A DNA stretch of 64,000 nucleotides from Natrinema zhouii (GTDB lineage: Archaea; Halobacteriota; Halobacteria; Halobacteriales; Natrialbaceae), in NCBI RefSeq assembly GCF_013456555.2, contig NZ_CP059154.1:3410001-3474000 (forward strand), written 5' to 3'. How positions within the stretch are numbered: position 1 is the first letter of the stretch; every line of letters starts with the position of its first letter. Positions 52,553 through 61,450 of this stretch are shown here, in pieces. The notes under the pieces were generated by a model that ran no database searches, was not told the DNA's origin, and worked only from the letters and a program-made list of their open reading frames with translations. A program made the translations under genes and the position numbers.

Positions 52553-52972
52553 ATGGTCGACCACTCGAGACGGACCGAAACCGATCGCACGGACGCCGCG
52601 AAGCCGTGGCCGATCCTCGTGGCCCTCGGACTCGTCGGCTCGGAGGTCGGCATCGTCGTCGATCTCGTCCCGGTCGCCGTCGGCGGACTCGTCGTCTTCG
52701 CCGCGAGCGTCGCCGGCATCCTCGCGGACGCCGACTACGTCGATCGACCGCTCGCGTTCGCGGCCAAGTTCGGCGCGGCGTTCGTCGTCGTCGGTGCGTT
52801 ACTGACCGCTCACGGCACCGGGGCGCTGCCAATCGCCCCCCTCGAGCCCCTCTCTGGGCTCGCGAGTCGCGGACTAGCGCTGGTCCTCGCCGGTATCGTC
52901 ACGATCGTCGGAGCCGGATTCGTGCGCTCCCGACGAGCCGAAGACGACGGTGTTCGCACACTCGAATCATGA
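52553..52972 (+). CDS. Small membrane protein, cytochrome-oxidase-cluster type
   Basis: 139 residues, four hydrophobic helices (ILVALGLVGSEVGIVVDLVP; AVGGLVVFAASVAGILAD; FAAKFGAAFVVVGALL; GLALVLAGIVTIVGAGFV). It resembles haloarchaeal proteins encoded next to cytochrome oxidase genes (recalled as DUF7541, cox cluster). No oxidase subunit is in this window, so the link is by memory of context only. It is followed by a likely cotranscribed membrane protein at 53034. Confidence 0.65.
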   Translation: MVDHSRRTETDRTDAAKPWPILVALGLVGSEVGIVVDLVPVAVGGLVVFAASVAGILADADYVDRPLAFAAKFGAAFVVVGALLTAHGTGALPIAPLEPLSGLASRGLALVLAGIVTIVGAGFVRSRRAEDDGVRTLES

Positions 52973-53033
52973 ATCGGACTCAGAATCAGTTGCCAACCAA
53001 CTCACTCGAGATGCCCCCGAAACGAACACCCAT

Positions 53034-53282
53034 ATGAGCCGACGTGCCTTCGACGCGGAAATCACGCTGGACCTCGCAGTCAACGCGATCCCGTTCCTGA
53101 TCATGGCGTTCTTCGTCGCAGTCTTCGCGGTGTTCAATCCGTGGGGATTCGACCCGCTTCAGTCGACGATCCAGTTTTCGATTCTGGTGGCGACGATGGG
53201 GACGCTCGCGGTCGTGACCTGGCTCGCGGCTCGCGTGATCGAAACCGACGACCGGACGCGACACGACACGTCCGAGACGTGA
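53034..53282 (+). CDS. Small two-helix membrane protein (DUF6684-like)
   Basis: 82 residues with two membrane helices (LAVNAIPFLIMAFFVAVFAVF and FSILVATMGTLAVVTWLAARV) and a conserved-looking NPWGFDPLQS loop. I recall this pattern from haloarchaeal proteins encoded with cytochrome-oxidase clusters (DUF6684). It starts 61 bases after the preceding membrane-protein gene. The ATG in CATATGAGCC is preferred to an earlier in-frame GTG-rich stretch. Confidence 0.65.
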   Translation: MSRRAFDAEITLDLAVNAIPFLIMAFFVAVFAVFNPWGFDPLQSTIQFSILVATMGTLAVVTWLAARVIETDDRTRHDTSET

Positions 53283-53311
53283 CGTCGGCCGGGATCAGAC
53301 GGTGGTCACGC

Positions 53312-53443
53312 TCAGTTGATGATGAGGACGAATCCGGTCACCGCCATCATGACCGTAATCCCGACCAATAGAAGCAAGAACAGTTCCTTTTCGGAGAATC
53401 GTTGCTGCGCTGATCGGTCGGAATCGGTCTTATCGGCGCTCAT
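53312..53443 (-). CDS. 43-residue single-span membrane protein
   Basis: MSADKTDSDRSAQQRFSEKE followed by one membrane helix (LFLLLLVGITVMMAVTGFVLIIN). Size, an acidic N-terminus and a clean ATG with haloarchaeal codon use support a real small gene that automatic callers would miss. It is convergent with the 53034-53282 gene. It may be an accessory subunit of a membrane complex; no family is recognised. Confidence 0.6.
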   Translation of the reverse strand: MSADKTDSDRSAQQRFSEKELFLLLLVGITVMMAVTGFVLIIN

Positions 53444-53695
53444 AGACGACCACTATCGGCGATATACACGGCAAGCGGGGAAGAACGTTTCCCAGCGACG
53501 GAGAGTACCACTCGAGGACGCCACCGGAGCCACCGATCGTGACTCGGTCACAGACTCGATCGAATTCTCCGCTAGCTGACTTCACGAGATGACAAATCGA
53601 ATACAGCAGTAGTGCGGACGCAAGCGATCGTTCGCGTCAACTGGGATTGCACAGCTATCGTGCGACCGAGGGTGGACTCCCGTCAGTAGGAACCG

Positions 53696-53839
53696 CTACT
53701 GTGAGGACATCGTTGGCTTCCGATCGATTTGCTCTACAGTGCGTGGGTTGACGCAGTTTGCGCATCGAGCGGGACCAGCGATCCGGGCAAATAGTCTTCC
53801 ACCGCAATCGGGACATTTTTCATCAGGATACCTGACCAT
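53696..53839 (-). CDS. Small zinc-ribbon protein
   Basis: 47 residues from MVRYPDEKCPDCGG. Two CxxC pairs (Cys9/12 and Cys26/29 in CPDCGG and RCANC) form a minimal zinc ribbon. Haloarchaea encode dozens of such micro-proteins, some affecting biofilm or motility. Another start at 53866 would add nine residues. The surrounding DNA is otherwise non-coding. Confidence 0.45.
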   Translation of the reverse strand: MVRYPDEKCPDCGGRLFARIAGPARCANCVNPRTVEQIDRKPTMSSQ

Positions 53840-54040
53840 ACAGCTAGAAGACAAGAACGAGACCATAGGTTTTGCGGCCCCTCCTATCCGGTGGGAGATT
53901 GCGGGGAATGTCCGTCTTGTGCTATTGAGGGCACGATTCAAATATAATATGTATCGCGGTAGCGGTCACAGTAGGTGTATCGCTCGTCGGAGCGCGGCGA
54001 GGAGGTCGTCGGCTCGGCATCACTACAACACAAAACCCAC

Positions 54041-54229
54041 CATCCGGGACGACGTACCGAGAGCCGTGACCGAGGATCGAACGATCGGTGGCCGGGGCGC
54101 CGTCGCCGGCCTCGGCCTCGCCCTGATCGCCCGTCCGCCGCGTTCGGAGCGCTACTCGGTGCGACCTTGCCCATCTACACCGGGATCGAGAGACGGAGCG
54201 ACGACAGCTTCTCCGCCGTCTCGCAGTAG
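54041..54229 (+). pseudogene. Decayed copy of the small membrane-protein gene at 58504
   Basis: From CATCCGGG (54041) the sequence follows 58461 onward: GGGGCGCCGTCGCCGGCCTC against GGAGTGCCGTGGCCGGTCTC, and GCGACCTTGCCC against GCGACCCTGCCC. Translation gives AVAGLGLALI in one frame and AFGALLGATLPIYTGIE in the next, so one base is lost near 54136. The ATG is gone and similarity ends at about 54195. Both copies are in the same orientation and bracket the secreted beta-helix gene. The remaining DNA 53840-54040 shows nothing else. Confidence 0.75.
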
Positions 54230-54298
54230 ACCCGAGGAAACGGCTCCCTTGCAACCCGTTCGGGGAAACCATGTCGGTGAGGGACGCGTGGTGTACCC

Positions 54299-57200
54299 CT
54301 AGGGGTCCCGATCGAGAATTCGAATCTGGTCGACCGTGATGCCAGTGTTACCGTTCGCCCAGACGCCGATCCCGCCGCTCTCCCACGTCTCGTCGTTCCC
54401 CGAGACGGTCGCGACGACCGACTCCGCAGATACGTCGTAGAGTTCACACACGTGGGAACTCTCTTTCTCGGAACGGTCCCACCAGTGGCGCACGCGATAC
54501 CACGTCCCGGTCTCGTAGATGTCTCCGTACGCACCCGTTCCGACGGTCGTGCTCGAGTTCCCGTCGTCGATTTTAATTCTGAACCCGTCGGTTCCGTCAT
54601 TGCGATTGAGTTGGATCTCGTACTGGCCGGCATCGTCTTCGGGACCCTGTCGGCCGAAGTAGAACCGAGCTAGATGCGCGTTGTCTATTTTGATGTAGAA
54701 CTCCCACTTGTCGCCCGGTTGCGGAACGTACTCGAGCGACGGCGATCCTTCATCGTTCGCGAACGCGCGTGTGTGATCGTCGTCGTAACACCGCAACGCA
54801 GCGGATCCGTCGTAGCTGTCCGTAACGGTCTCGACCGTGCCGCTCTGTGACGGAATTGACCACTCCTCGAGATCGGCGTCATCGAAGTCGTCGACGACGA
54901 GATCCGTCGCTTCGTCGCTTGGCTCTCCCATCGTTCGGATCGTCACATCGTCGAAGAAGACGCGATCCGAACCGCTGATCCAGTAGGCGATCCCCGATCG
55001 ATCGTACCACGTGTACTGCGTCGGGTCCGACGTGAATTCGCCGACCGTTGGAGTCCCCTCACCGGTGTCGACGGATACCGTCCACCGGTCGCCATCAGTC
55101 CCGTCGATGACCGTCCGGTACCACGTGTCGGTCGAGAGGTCGAGGTCGGCGTGGCCGAGGTAGTTGTCGCCGGTTGCCCCTCGTTCCTCGAGTTCGACGA
55201 ATTGATCCGAACTGTCGAGTCCGACCGAAAGGCGGAACGTCTCCGACAGGTCGTCGGACTGGATCGCGAAGTAGACGCTGACGTGTTCGCTCTCGGTCCG
55301 TGTATTCCACCAGAACTCCCAGTTGTCGTTCTGTCCGGGATACGCATTCAGTCCGGTATCCGATCGGACGTTCCCCGAGGTACCGCTGGATCCGTCCAGT
55401 TCGAGTCCGTAGTCCCCTCGGAACGATGCGGCATCCGAAGTCGCCGCCTCGGTCATATCCGAAACGGCGTAATCCTCCAACTCACCGCTCTCGAAGTCGT
55501 CGACGACGGTCCCCGGAACACCGTCTGCGTCCGCTCCTCTCTCGCGGATCGTCACGTCATCGAGGTAGACGTGATCCGAACCGCTGATCCAGTAGGCGAT
55601 CCCCGACCGATCGTACCACGTGTACCGTGTCGGATCCGACGTGAACTCGCCGATCGTCGTGGTATCCTCACCGGTATCGACTGAGATTGTCCACGTATCG
55701 GAGTCAGTTCCGTCGACGACCGTCCGGTACCACGTATCGGTCGAGAGGTCGAGGTCGGCGTGACCGAGGTACTCGTCTCCGTTCGGCCCCCGTTCCTCCA
55801 ACTGGACGAACTGATTCGAACGCTCGAGACTCGTGACGAGGTTGAACGCTTCCGATCGGTCGTCGGACTGGATGGCGAAGGTGACTCTGAAGAATTCGCT
55901 CTCCGTCTGGGGATTCCACCAGAACTCCCACCTGTCGTTCTGTCCGGGGTACGCGTCCAATCCGGTGTCAGACCGGACGGTACCGGAGCCGCCAGTAGCG
56001 CCGTTTAGCTCCAGGCCGTAGCTCCCCCTGAACCGTGCGTCGTCCGATGCGGCCGCCCCATCGATGCCTGTAACCGAATAATCGTTCAAATCGCCGCTTT
56101 CGAAGTCGTCGACGACCGTTCCGGGCGGTTCCTCGTCGCGCAGTGGGTTTTCGTTACGAACCGCGATATCGTCGAGGTACACCCGATCTGCGCCACTGAT
56201 CCAGTAGGCGATTCCGGACCGCTCGTAGTGCGTGTACTGCGTGGCGTCCGTGGTGAACTCGCCGACGACCGACGACCCCGCACCGGTATCGACGTGGATG
56301 GACCAGCCGTCGGAGCGGGAGCCGTCGACGATCGTCCGGTACCAGGTGCCCGTCTCGATCTCGAGGTCGGTCTGTCCGATGTAGGTGTCGCCGCTCGAGC
56401 CGCGTTCCTGGAACGAGATCAGTTGATTCGAGTCGTCGAGATTGACGTTGACGCGGAATCCCTCGGTCAGGTCGCCGGACTGGAGGGCGAAGTTGACATT
56501 GAAGTTCTGGTTCGCCGTCTGCGGGTTCCACCAGAACTCCCAGATGTCGTCGGGACCGGGGTAGGTTCCCAGTCCGGAGTCGGAGCGGACGGTACCCGAG
56601 GTATTGCTGTTGCCGTCCAGATCCAGTCCGTGCATTCCGTTACGCGCCGCTGCATCCGACAGGCTCGCCTCGTCGTCGAACGAATACTCGGTCAGTTCCT
56701 CCCGCTCGAAGTCGTCGATGATGCTGTCGCCTCCGTCAGCTCCCCCGGTTCCGTCTTCGTAACCGAAATAGAATTCGGGGAGGTCGCCGTTTCCGTCTAA
56801 CGGGCTTTCGAGTCCTAACTCCGAAGCCGAAACTACCGTATCTCTATACGTGTTTCCATTATGGTGCAGTTCCGGCCATTCACCCTCAGGCGTGATCCTA
56901 TCGATGAAAAATTCCGCTCCATTGTCGCTCTCGACGCGAACGTCGTTCTCGAGGAGGGCGGTACCAGGATTGTGCCACTTAAGAAACTCTTTTCCAATAT
57001 AGAACGTGTGGTCATTCGTTCCTTCGTCGTAGATGTACATGTCCTCGAACGTCGCATTCACGTGTTCGCTACTGTCAACCCGGATCGGACGACCCGATCC
57101 TCCTTTGACGTGAATAACGCATTTTCTGAAATGGATGTCCTGGGCATTATTCCGAAGTTGTAGGAGATCGGCACCCCAGTGGTCTCCATCGGCGATCATC

Positions 57201-58303
57201 TCGAGACCGACCACCTCCATGTCCCCCCCATAGCCGGACGCGAACGGCGTACCGAGCTGACCACTGGTTCTGCCGGAAACTTCGGTAGTCCCGCCAATGA
57301 TCCGATCGTGGTGAGAGATCCGCATGTTCCCACGTGCATTATCTCGGGCCGTGCAATTCCAGAGGATGTTCTTTCCGGGTTCGGTCCTCGACAGCACGTA
57401 GAAGGCGTTCGCCTCGAAGTTTTTAGCGACGCAATCTTTCCAGACGTTGAGCCCCTCGTGCGACGGGTCCGCGTTGGGACCGTAGGCGTGAAGATGCGTA
57501 TCTCCGTCGGGGTGCCCAGTCATATCCGTCCCTCCGTCGGGGAATTTACACCTGTGCATGAACCCAGTCGCGCCTGCGGCCATCTGGATCAAGAACGTGG
57601 ACCGGGCACCGACAGTTGTCAGGGTACCGTCACCGTTTAGATCCTGTTGCCGGTGGCGAGAGCCCTCGAGCGTGACATCCTCGCACCAGGCTTCGTTTCC
57701 GATCCCATAGGATCGAATGATCGAAACGTCGGTGCTGTTGTTGCCCGCGTCCTCGGTAATGTCGAACGTGACGTCCTCCATGACCAGATAATCGGGACTG
57801 ATCTGGAACAGGACTTCGAGGTCCGTCCCGACGTAGTGGATACGAGCACCGTCACCCACGATCCCGACTATATCACCGATATCCCCGCTTCTGACCGCCG
57901 ATTCCATTTCGTAGGTGCCACTACCGAGGTCGACGATAGCGCCGTTCTGGGATGCTTCGATGATTCGTTCGGAAAGGTCGCCGTTCCGAGCGTCGTACTC
58001 CGAGGCGTCGAACACATCGAACGATCGTCCGTCGCGAAACTCCTGGTCCTCGAGCATGTCTGGTTTGGACTGCCAGAGGTCCCAGGCTTCGTCGGGGACC
58101 TCGTTGGTGAGGTCGTAGTAGTTTCCGGATCCGTCAGTGTCGCTACTGGTCGCCGCTGCTGTCGGAGTGGCGCCGTTGGTGAGACCCAGCATGGAGGTCC
58201 CGATACCCGTCGCACCGATCTTCATCCAGTCACGTCTGCTGAATTGGCTGCGATCATCGTTGCTCGCTTCGTCGCTCCCATCCTCGCTTCCGTTTCTGCT
58301 CAT
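54299..58303 (-). CDS. Tat-secreted right-handed beta-helix protein with four C-terminal sandwich modules
   Basis: 1,334 residues. A Tat signal lies at about 20-52 (SQFSRRDWMKIGATGIGTSM) with an Ala-rich cleavage region. Residues about 105-510 form a pectate-lyase/pectin-lyase-type beta-helix (repeats of buried Val/Ile and Asn; FEANAFYVLSRTEPGKNILW; DNARGNMRISHHDRI). Three similar modules of about 190 residues follow at 527-716, 728-920 and 929-1123. Each has VDDFE opening, EFWWN, TWYRT.VDG, GIAYWISG, and ends DD(V/I)..R. A fourth, divergent module sits at 1135-1331. The modules look like LamG/concanavalin-like carbohydrate-binding sandwiches. It is probably an extracellular polysaccharide-binding or -degrading protein; the polymer is unknown. 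The upstream region 58304-58380 is very AT-rich. Confidence 0.85.
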   Translation of the reverse strand: MSRNGSEDGSDEASNDDRSQFSRRDWMKIGATGIGTSMLGLTNGATPTAAATSSDTDGSGNYYDLTNEVPDEAWDLWQSKPDMLEDQEFRDGRSFDVFDASEYDARNGDLSERIIEASQNGAIVDLGSGTYEMESAVRSGDIGDIVGIVGDGARIHYVGTDLEVLFQISPDYLVMEDVTFDITEDAGNNSTDVSIIRSYGIGNEAWCEDVTLEGSRHRQQDLNGDGTLTTVGARSTFLIQMAAGATGFMHRCKFPDGGTDMTGHPDGDTHLHAYGPNADPSHEGLNVWKDCVAKNFEANAFYVLSRTEPGKNILWNCTARDNARGNMRISHHDRIIGGTTEVSGRTSGQLGTPFASGYGGDMEVVGLEMIADGDHWGADLLQLRNNAQDIHFRKCVIHVKGGSGRPIRVDSSEHVNATFEDMYIYDEGTNDHTFYIGKEFLKWHNPGTALLENDVRVESDNGAEFFIDRITPEGEWPELHHNGNTYRDTVVSASELGLESPLDGNGDLPEFYFGYEDGTGGADGGDSIIDDFEREELTEYSFDDEASLSDAAARNGMHGLDLDGNSNTSGTVRSDSGLGTYPGPDDIWEFWWNPQTANQNFNVNFALQSGDLTEGFRVNVNLDDSNQLISFQERGSSGDTYIGQTDLEIETGTWYRTIVDGSRSDGWSIHVDTGAGSSVVGEFTTDATQYTHYERSGIAYWISGADRVYLDDIAVRNENPLRDEEPPGTVVDDFESGDLNDYSVTGIDGAAASDDARFRGSYGLELNGATGGSGTVRSDTGLDAYPGQNDRWEFWWNPQTESEFFRVTFAIQSDDRSEAFNLVTSLERSNQFVQLEERGPNGDEYLGHADLDLSTDTWYRTVVDGTDSDTWTISVDTGEDTTTIGEFTSDPTRYTWYDRSGIAYWISGSDHVYLDDVTIRERGADADGVPGTVVDDFESGELEDYAVSDMTEAATSDAASFRGDYGLELDGSSGTSGNVRSDTGLNAYPGQNDNWEFWWNTRTESEHVSVYFAIQSDDLSETFRLSVGLDSSDQFVELEERGATGDNYLGHADLDLSTDTWYRTVIDGTDGDRWTVSVDTGEGTPTVGEFTSDPTQYTWYDRSGIAYWISGSDRVFFDDVTIRTMGEPSDEATDLVVDDFDDADLEEWSIPSQSGTVETVTDSYDGSAALRCYDDDHTRAFANDEGSPSLEYVPQPGDKWEFYIKIDNAHLARFYFGRQGPEDDAGQYEIQLNRNDGTDGFRIKIDDGNSSTTVGTGAYGDIYETGTWYRVRHWWDRSEKESSHVCELYDVSAESVVATVSGNDETWESGGIGVWANGNTGITVDQIRILDRDP

Positions 58304-58503
58304 GCCACCTAATTTATAAATAATTCGTAAATAGTACTTTGTATTCGAATAGAAATATTTTATATAACGAGCTGGGTCGATAGCTCGGCTTCAGAGTGGT
58401 GGATCCGTCGTCCGCACGATTTCTGTCCCGCCACCCCGACGGAGTCAGCGCAAGATCCTCCATCCGGGGCGATCTATGGAGACTCGTGATCGACGATTCC
58501 CGG

Positions 58504-58758
58504 ATGACGGGCCGGAGTGCCGTGGCCGGTCTCGGCCTTGCGCTCGTCACCGCGAGCGCCGCCTTCGGCGCCTTACTCGGCGCGACCCTGCCCGCCCGGA
58601 CCGGCCTCGAGGAGATCGCCGTCCTCTCGGTCGCGATCCCCGTCTCACCCGTCTCGCTCGCCGTCTACGGCGCCGTCGCCACGAGCGCGCTGCTGGCGTC
58701 GCTCTGGGTCGCGATCGTCGTTCTCTCTCGGTTCGATGAGGATGCAGTCGAACGGTAA
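58504..58758 (+). CDS. Small haloarchaeal membrane protein
   Basis: 84 residues from MTGRSAVAGLGLAL with two long hydrophobic segments (about 5-30 and 50-76), the first Gly/Ala-rich (FGALLGATLPARTG). I recall similar haloarchaeal two-helix proteins of unknown function. A frameshifted copy lies at 54041-54229. The gene is convergent with the mutase large-subunit gene, which ends ten bases away. Confidence 0.7.
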   Translation: MTGRSAVAGLGLALVTASAAFGALLGATLPARTGLEEIAVLSVAIPVSPVSLAVYGAVATSALLASLWVAIVVLSRFDEDAVER

Positions 58759-58768
58759 CCGACCACCG

Positions 58769-60469
58769 TCAGGCCAGCCCGAGGCTCTCGCTGTACGCGC
58801 CGTGTTGCGCCTCGAAGACGCCCATGATCTCGCCCATCGTCGCGTAGGCCTTCACCGCGTCGACGATGTACGGCATCGCGTTCTCGCCGCGCTCGCTGGC
58901 ATCGCGCAGCGCCTCGAGCGCGTCCGCGACCGCCGCGTCGTCTCGATCTGACTTTACGTCCTCGAGGCGGCCGAGCTGGCGTTCGGCCGTGGTTTCGTCG
59001 ATCTGGAGGATGTCGGGACTGGTGTCCTCCTCGAGAGTATACTTGTTGACGCCGACGACGACCTCTTCGCCGCGCTCGACGCGCTCTTGGTACTCGTAGG
59101 AGGCGTCCTGGATCTCTCGGAGGAAGTAACCGTCTTCGATCCCCGTCAGGATGCCGTCGCGGACCGAGCCGTCTCCCATGTCGCGGATCTCCTCGATGTA
59201 GCGCATCGCACGCGCTTCGATCTCGTTCGTGAGCGTCTCGACGGCGAAACTACCGCCCATCGGATCGACGATGTCGGCCGCGCCGGACTCCTCGGCGATG
59301 ATCTGCTGGGTTCGCAGCGCGACGCGGACCGCCTCCTCGCCCGGCAGCGCGAGCGCCTCGTCGAAGCTGTTGGTGTGCAGCGACTGCGTGCCCCCGAGGA
59401 CGCCGGCTAACGCCTGGATCGTCACCCGGGCGACGTTGTTCAGTGGCTGCTGGGCCGTCAGCGACTGGCCCGCGGTCTGGGTGTGGAACTTGAGCCGCTT
59501 GGACTCGTCCGTCTCGGCGTCGTACCACTCGTCCATCACGCGCGCGTAGATCCGCCGGGCCGCCCGGAACTTCGCGATCTCCTCGAAGAAGGAGTTGTGG
59601 CAGTTGAAGAAAAACGAGAGGCGGGGCGCGAACTCGTCGACGTCGAGGCCTCGATCCATCGCGTCCTCGGCGTAGCCGAAGCCGTCCGCGAGGGTGAAGG
59701 CCAGCTCCTGGACGGCGGTCGAGCCGGCCTCGCGGATGTGATAGCCCGAAACCGAAATCGGGTGGAACTTCGGCGTCTCCCGCGTGCTGAACTCGAGGAC
59801 GTCCGTCACGAGGTCGAGCGACGGCTCGGGCGGGATCACCCACTCCTTCTGGGCGATGAACTCCTTGAACATGTCGTTCTGGAGGGTCCCGCGAAGTCGC
59901 TCGCGGGGAACGCCTCGCTGGTCGGCCAGCGCGACGTACATCGCGTAGATCACCGGCGCGGAGGGATTGATCGTAAAGGAGGTCGAGATTTCCGCGAGGT
60001 CGATCCCGTCGAAGAGAATCTCCACGTCCCGCAACGTGTCGACCGCGACGCCCTCCCTGCCGATCTCGCCCTCGCTCATGGGATCGTCCGAATCGAGCCC
60101 CATCAGCGACGGCATGTCGAACGCGACCGAGAGGCCGGTCTGGCCCTCGTCGATCAGGTAGTGAAAGCGTTCGTTGGTCTCCTCGGCGGTCCCGAAGCCG
60201 GCGAACTGACGCATCGTCCACGTCCGCCCGCGGTACATCGTCGGGTACGGGCCGCGGGTGTAGGGTTCCTCGCCCGGAAAGCCGAGATCCTCGAGGTAGT
60301 CCAGATCCGCAACGTCGTCGGGAGTATAGAGGCGATCGACCTCGTGGTTCGACACGGTCGCGAACCGGTCCTTGCGCTCACCGTGGCCCTCGAGCGCCGG
60401 CTCGAGTGACTCGGTTTCCCACCGCCGGCCTTCCTCGCGAATTTCCTCGAGCTCCTCGTCGTCGTACAT
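58769..60469 (-). CDS. mcmA1: Methylmalonyl-CoA mutase, large subunit
   Basis: 566 residues forming the TIM-barrel substrate domain of the mutase. Recognised segments are YTRGPYPTMYRGRTWTMRQFAGF, QTGLSVAFDMPSLMG, RGTLQNDMFKEFIAQ, HPISVSGYHIREAGS, KFHTQTAGQSLTAQQPLNN and AGVLGGTQSLHTNSFDEAL, all in family order. The B12-binding domain is absent, as expected when the small subunit is separate (mcmA2 at 895). The start MYDDEELEEIREEG and the length agree with archaeal large subunits. Confidence 0.95.
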   Translation of the reverse strand: MYDDEELEEIREEGRRWETESLEPALEGHGERKDRFATVSNHEVDRLYTPDDVADLDYLEDLGFPGEEPYTRGPYPTMYRGRTWTMRQFAGFGTAEETNERFHYLIDEGQTGLSVAFDMPSLMGLDSDDPMSEGEIGREGVAVDTLRDVEILFDGIDLAEISTSFTINPSAPVIYAMYVALADQRGVPRERLRGTLQNDMFKEFIAQKEWVIPPEPSLDLVTDVLEFSTRETPKFHPISVSGYHIREAGSTAVQELAFTLADGFGYAEDAMDRGLDVDEFAPRLSFFFNCHNSFFEEIAKFRAARRIYARVMDEWYDAETDESKRLKFHTQTAGQSLTAQQPLNNVARVTIQALAGVLGGTQSLHTNSFDEALALPGEEAVRVALRTQQIIAEESGAADIVDPMGGSFAVETLTNEIEARAMRYIEEIRDMGDGSVRDGILTGIEDGYFLREIQDASYEYQERVERGEEVVVGVNKYTLEEDTSPDILQIDETTAERQLGRLEDVKSDRDDAAVADALEALRDASERGENAMPYIVDAVKAYATMGEIMGVFEAQHGAYSESLGLA

Positions 60470-60549
60470 GGTCGTAATATTTGCCGGAGACCCAATGAAA
60501 GTTCGGGACGAACGGAAGCCACCGTCGCGAGTGTCGGGCGATTTCGGCG

Positions 60550-61377
60550 TTACTCCGCGCTCTCGCCGTCACCGCCGTCGGACTGGAGTCGCTTCGTCGT
60601 CTGGACTAACGGATGTCGCGCGTAGTCGACGACGTCGATGTCGTCGATTCGCTCGAGTGCTTCCTTTTCGGCCGTGCGCGCCATCCCGAGATCGATTTCG
60701 TGGTCGATGACGATGACGTAGGCGTCCATCTCGTCGATGTCCAACCGATCGGCCGCGAGCACGCGGTGGTGTCCGTCGGCTAGTAACAGGGTACCCCCGT
60801 TGTCGATGACCACCAGCGGTTCGGCCAGTCCGCGCTCGAGTTCGTAGCGCCGCCCCTCGAGTTCGTCGGCGTAGACCCGTCCCTGCGTGGGCGTCAGCTC
60901 CGCGAGCGGAACGGTCCGGCGCTCCTCCGTCAGATCGATCTCGTGGATCTGCTCGAGGGTTCGCATCAGCTTGCCGACTTTCTCGGGAGTCGCGCGCTCG
61001 ATCTGACTGCGGATGACGTCCGCGTTCGAGATGATCCCCACGAGATTACCGGCGTCGTCGACGACGGGGAGCTTCTGGATTCCCGATCGGAGGATGACCC
61101 GGGCGGCGTCGGTCACCTTCATGTCGGGATGGGCGACCAGCAGATCGGTCGCCATGATCTTGAAAATCGGATCGTCGTCCCCGGCGAGCAACAGGTCACG
61201 AGCGCTGACGAAGCCCTCGACGCGGCGTCGCTCGCAGACAGGAAACCCGCTGTGTTCCTCGCTCTCGGCGATCCGCGTCGCGACCTCGCCGACGGTCTCG
61301 TCCGGTGACACCGTCGCCACGTCGCGCGTCATGTAATCCTTGACCCGGGGTTTCGTCCGGTCCGACACGACGTCCAT
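60550..61377 (-). CDS. CBS-pair protein with ParB/sulfiredoxin-like domain
   Basis: 275 residues from MDVVSDRTK. Two CBS motifs occupy about 12-125 (VKDYMTRDVATVSPDETVGE; IQKLPVVDDAGNLVGIISNAD). A ParB-like domain follows at about 150-230 (VPLAELTPTQGRVYADELEG; LLLADGHHRVLAADRL). CBS pairs usually bind adenine nucleotides and control the attached enzyme; the GHHR motif is typical of ParB/Srx-fold nucleotide-hydrolysing domains. The target is unknown. The start is the one giving an acidic N-terminus; upstream codons add an Arg-rich extension. Confidence 0.85.
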   Translation of the reverse strand: MDVVSDRTKPRVKDYMTRDVATVSPDETVGEVATRIAESEEHSGFPVCERRRVEGFVSARDLLLAGDDDPIFKIMATDLLVAHPDMKVTDAARVILRSGIQKLPVVDDAGNLVGIISNADVIRSQIERATPEKVGKLMRTLEQIHEIDLTEERRTVPLAELTPTQGRVYADELEGRRYELERGLAEPLVVIDNGGTLLLADGHHRVLAADRLDIDEMDAYVIVIDHEIDLGMARTAEKEALERIDDIDVVDYARHPLVQTTKRLQSDGGDGESAE

Positions 61378-61450
61378 AGACGAGACCACGGGAGCCGCGC
61401 GCAAAAGTACTGTTACTGATGCCGCCGTCCGTGCCCGTCCCTCTCCGCTG

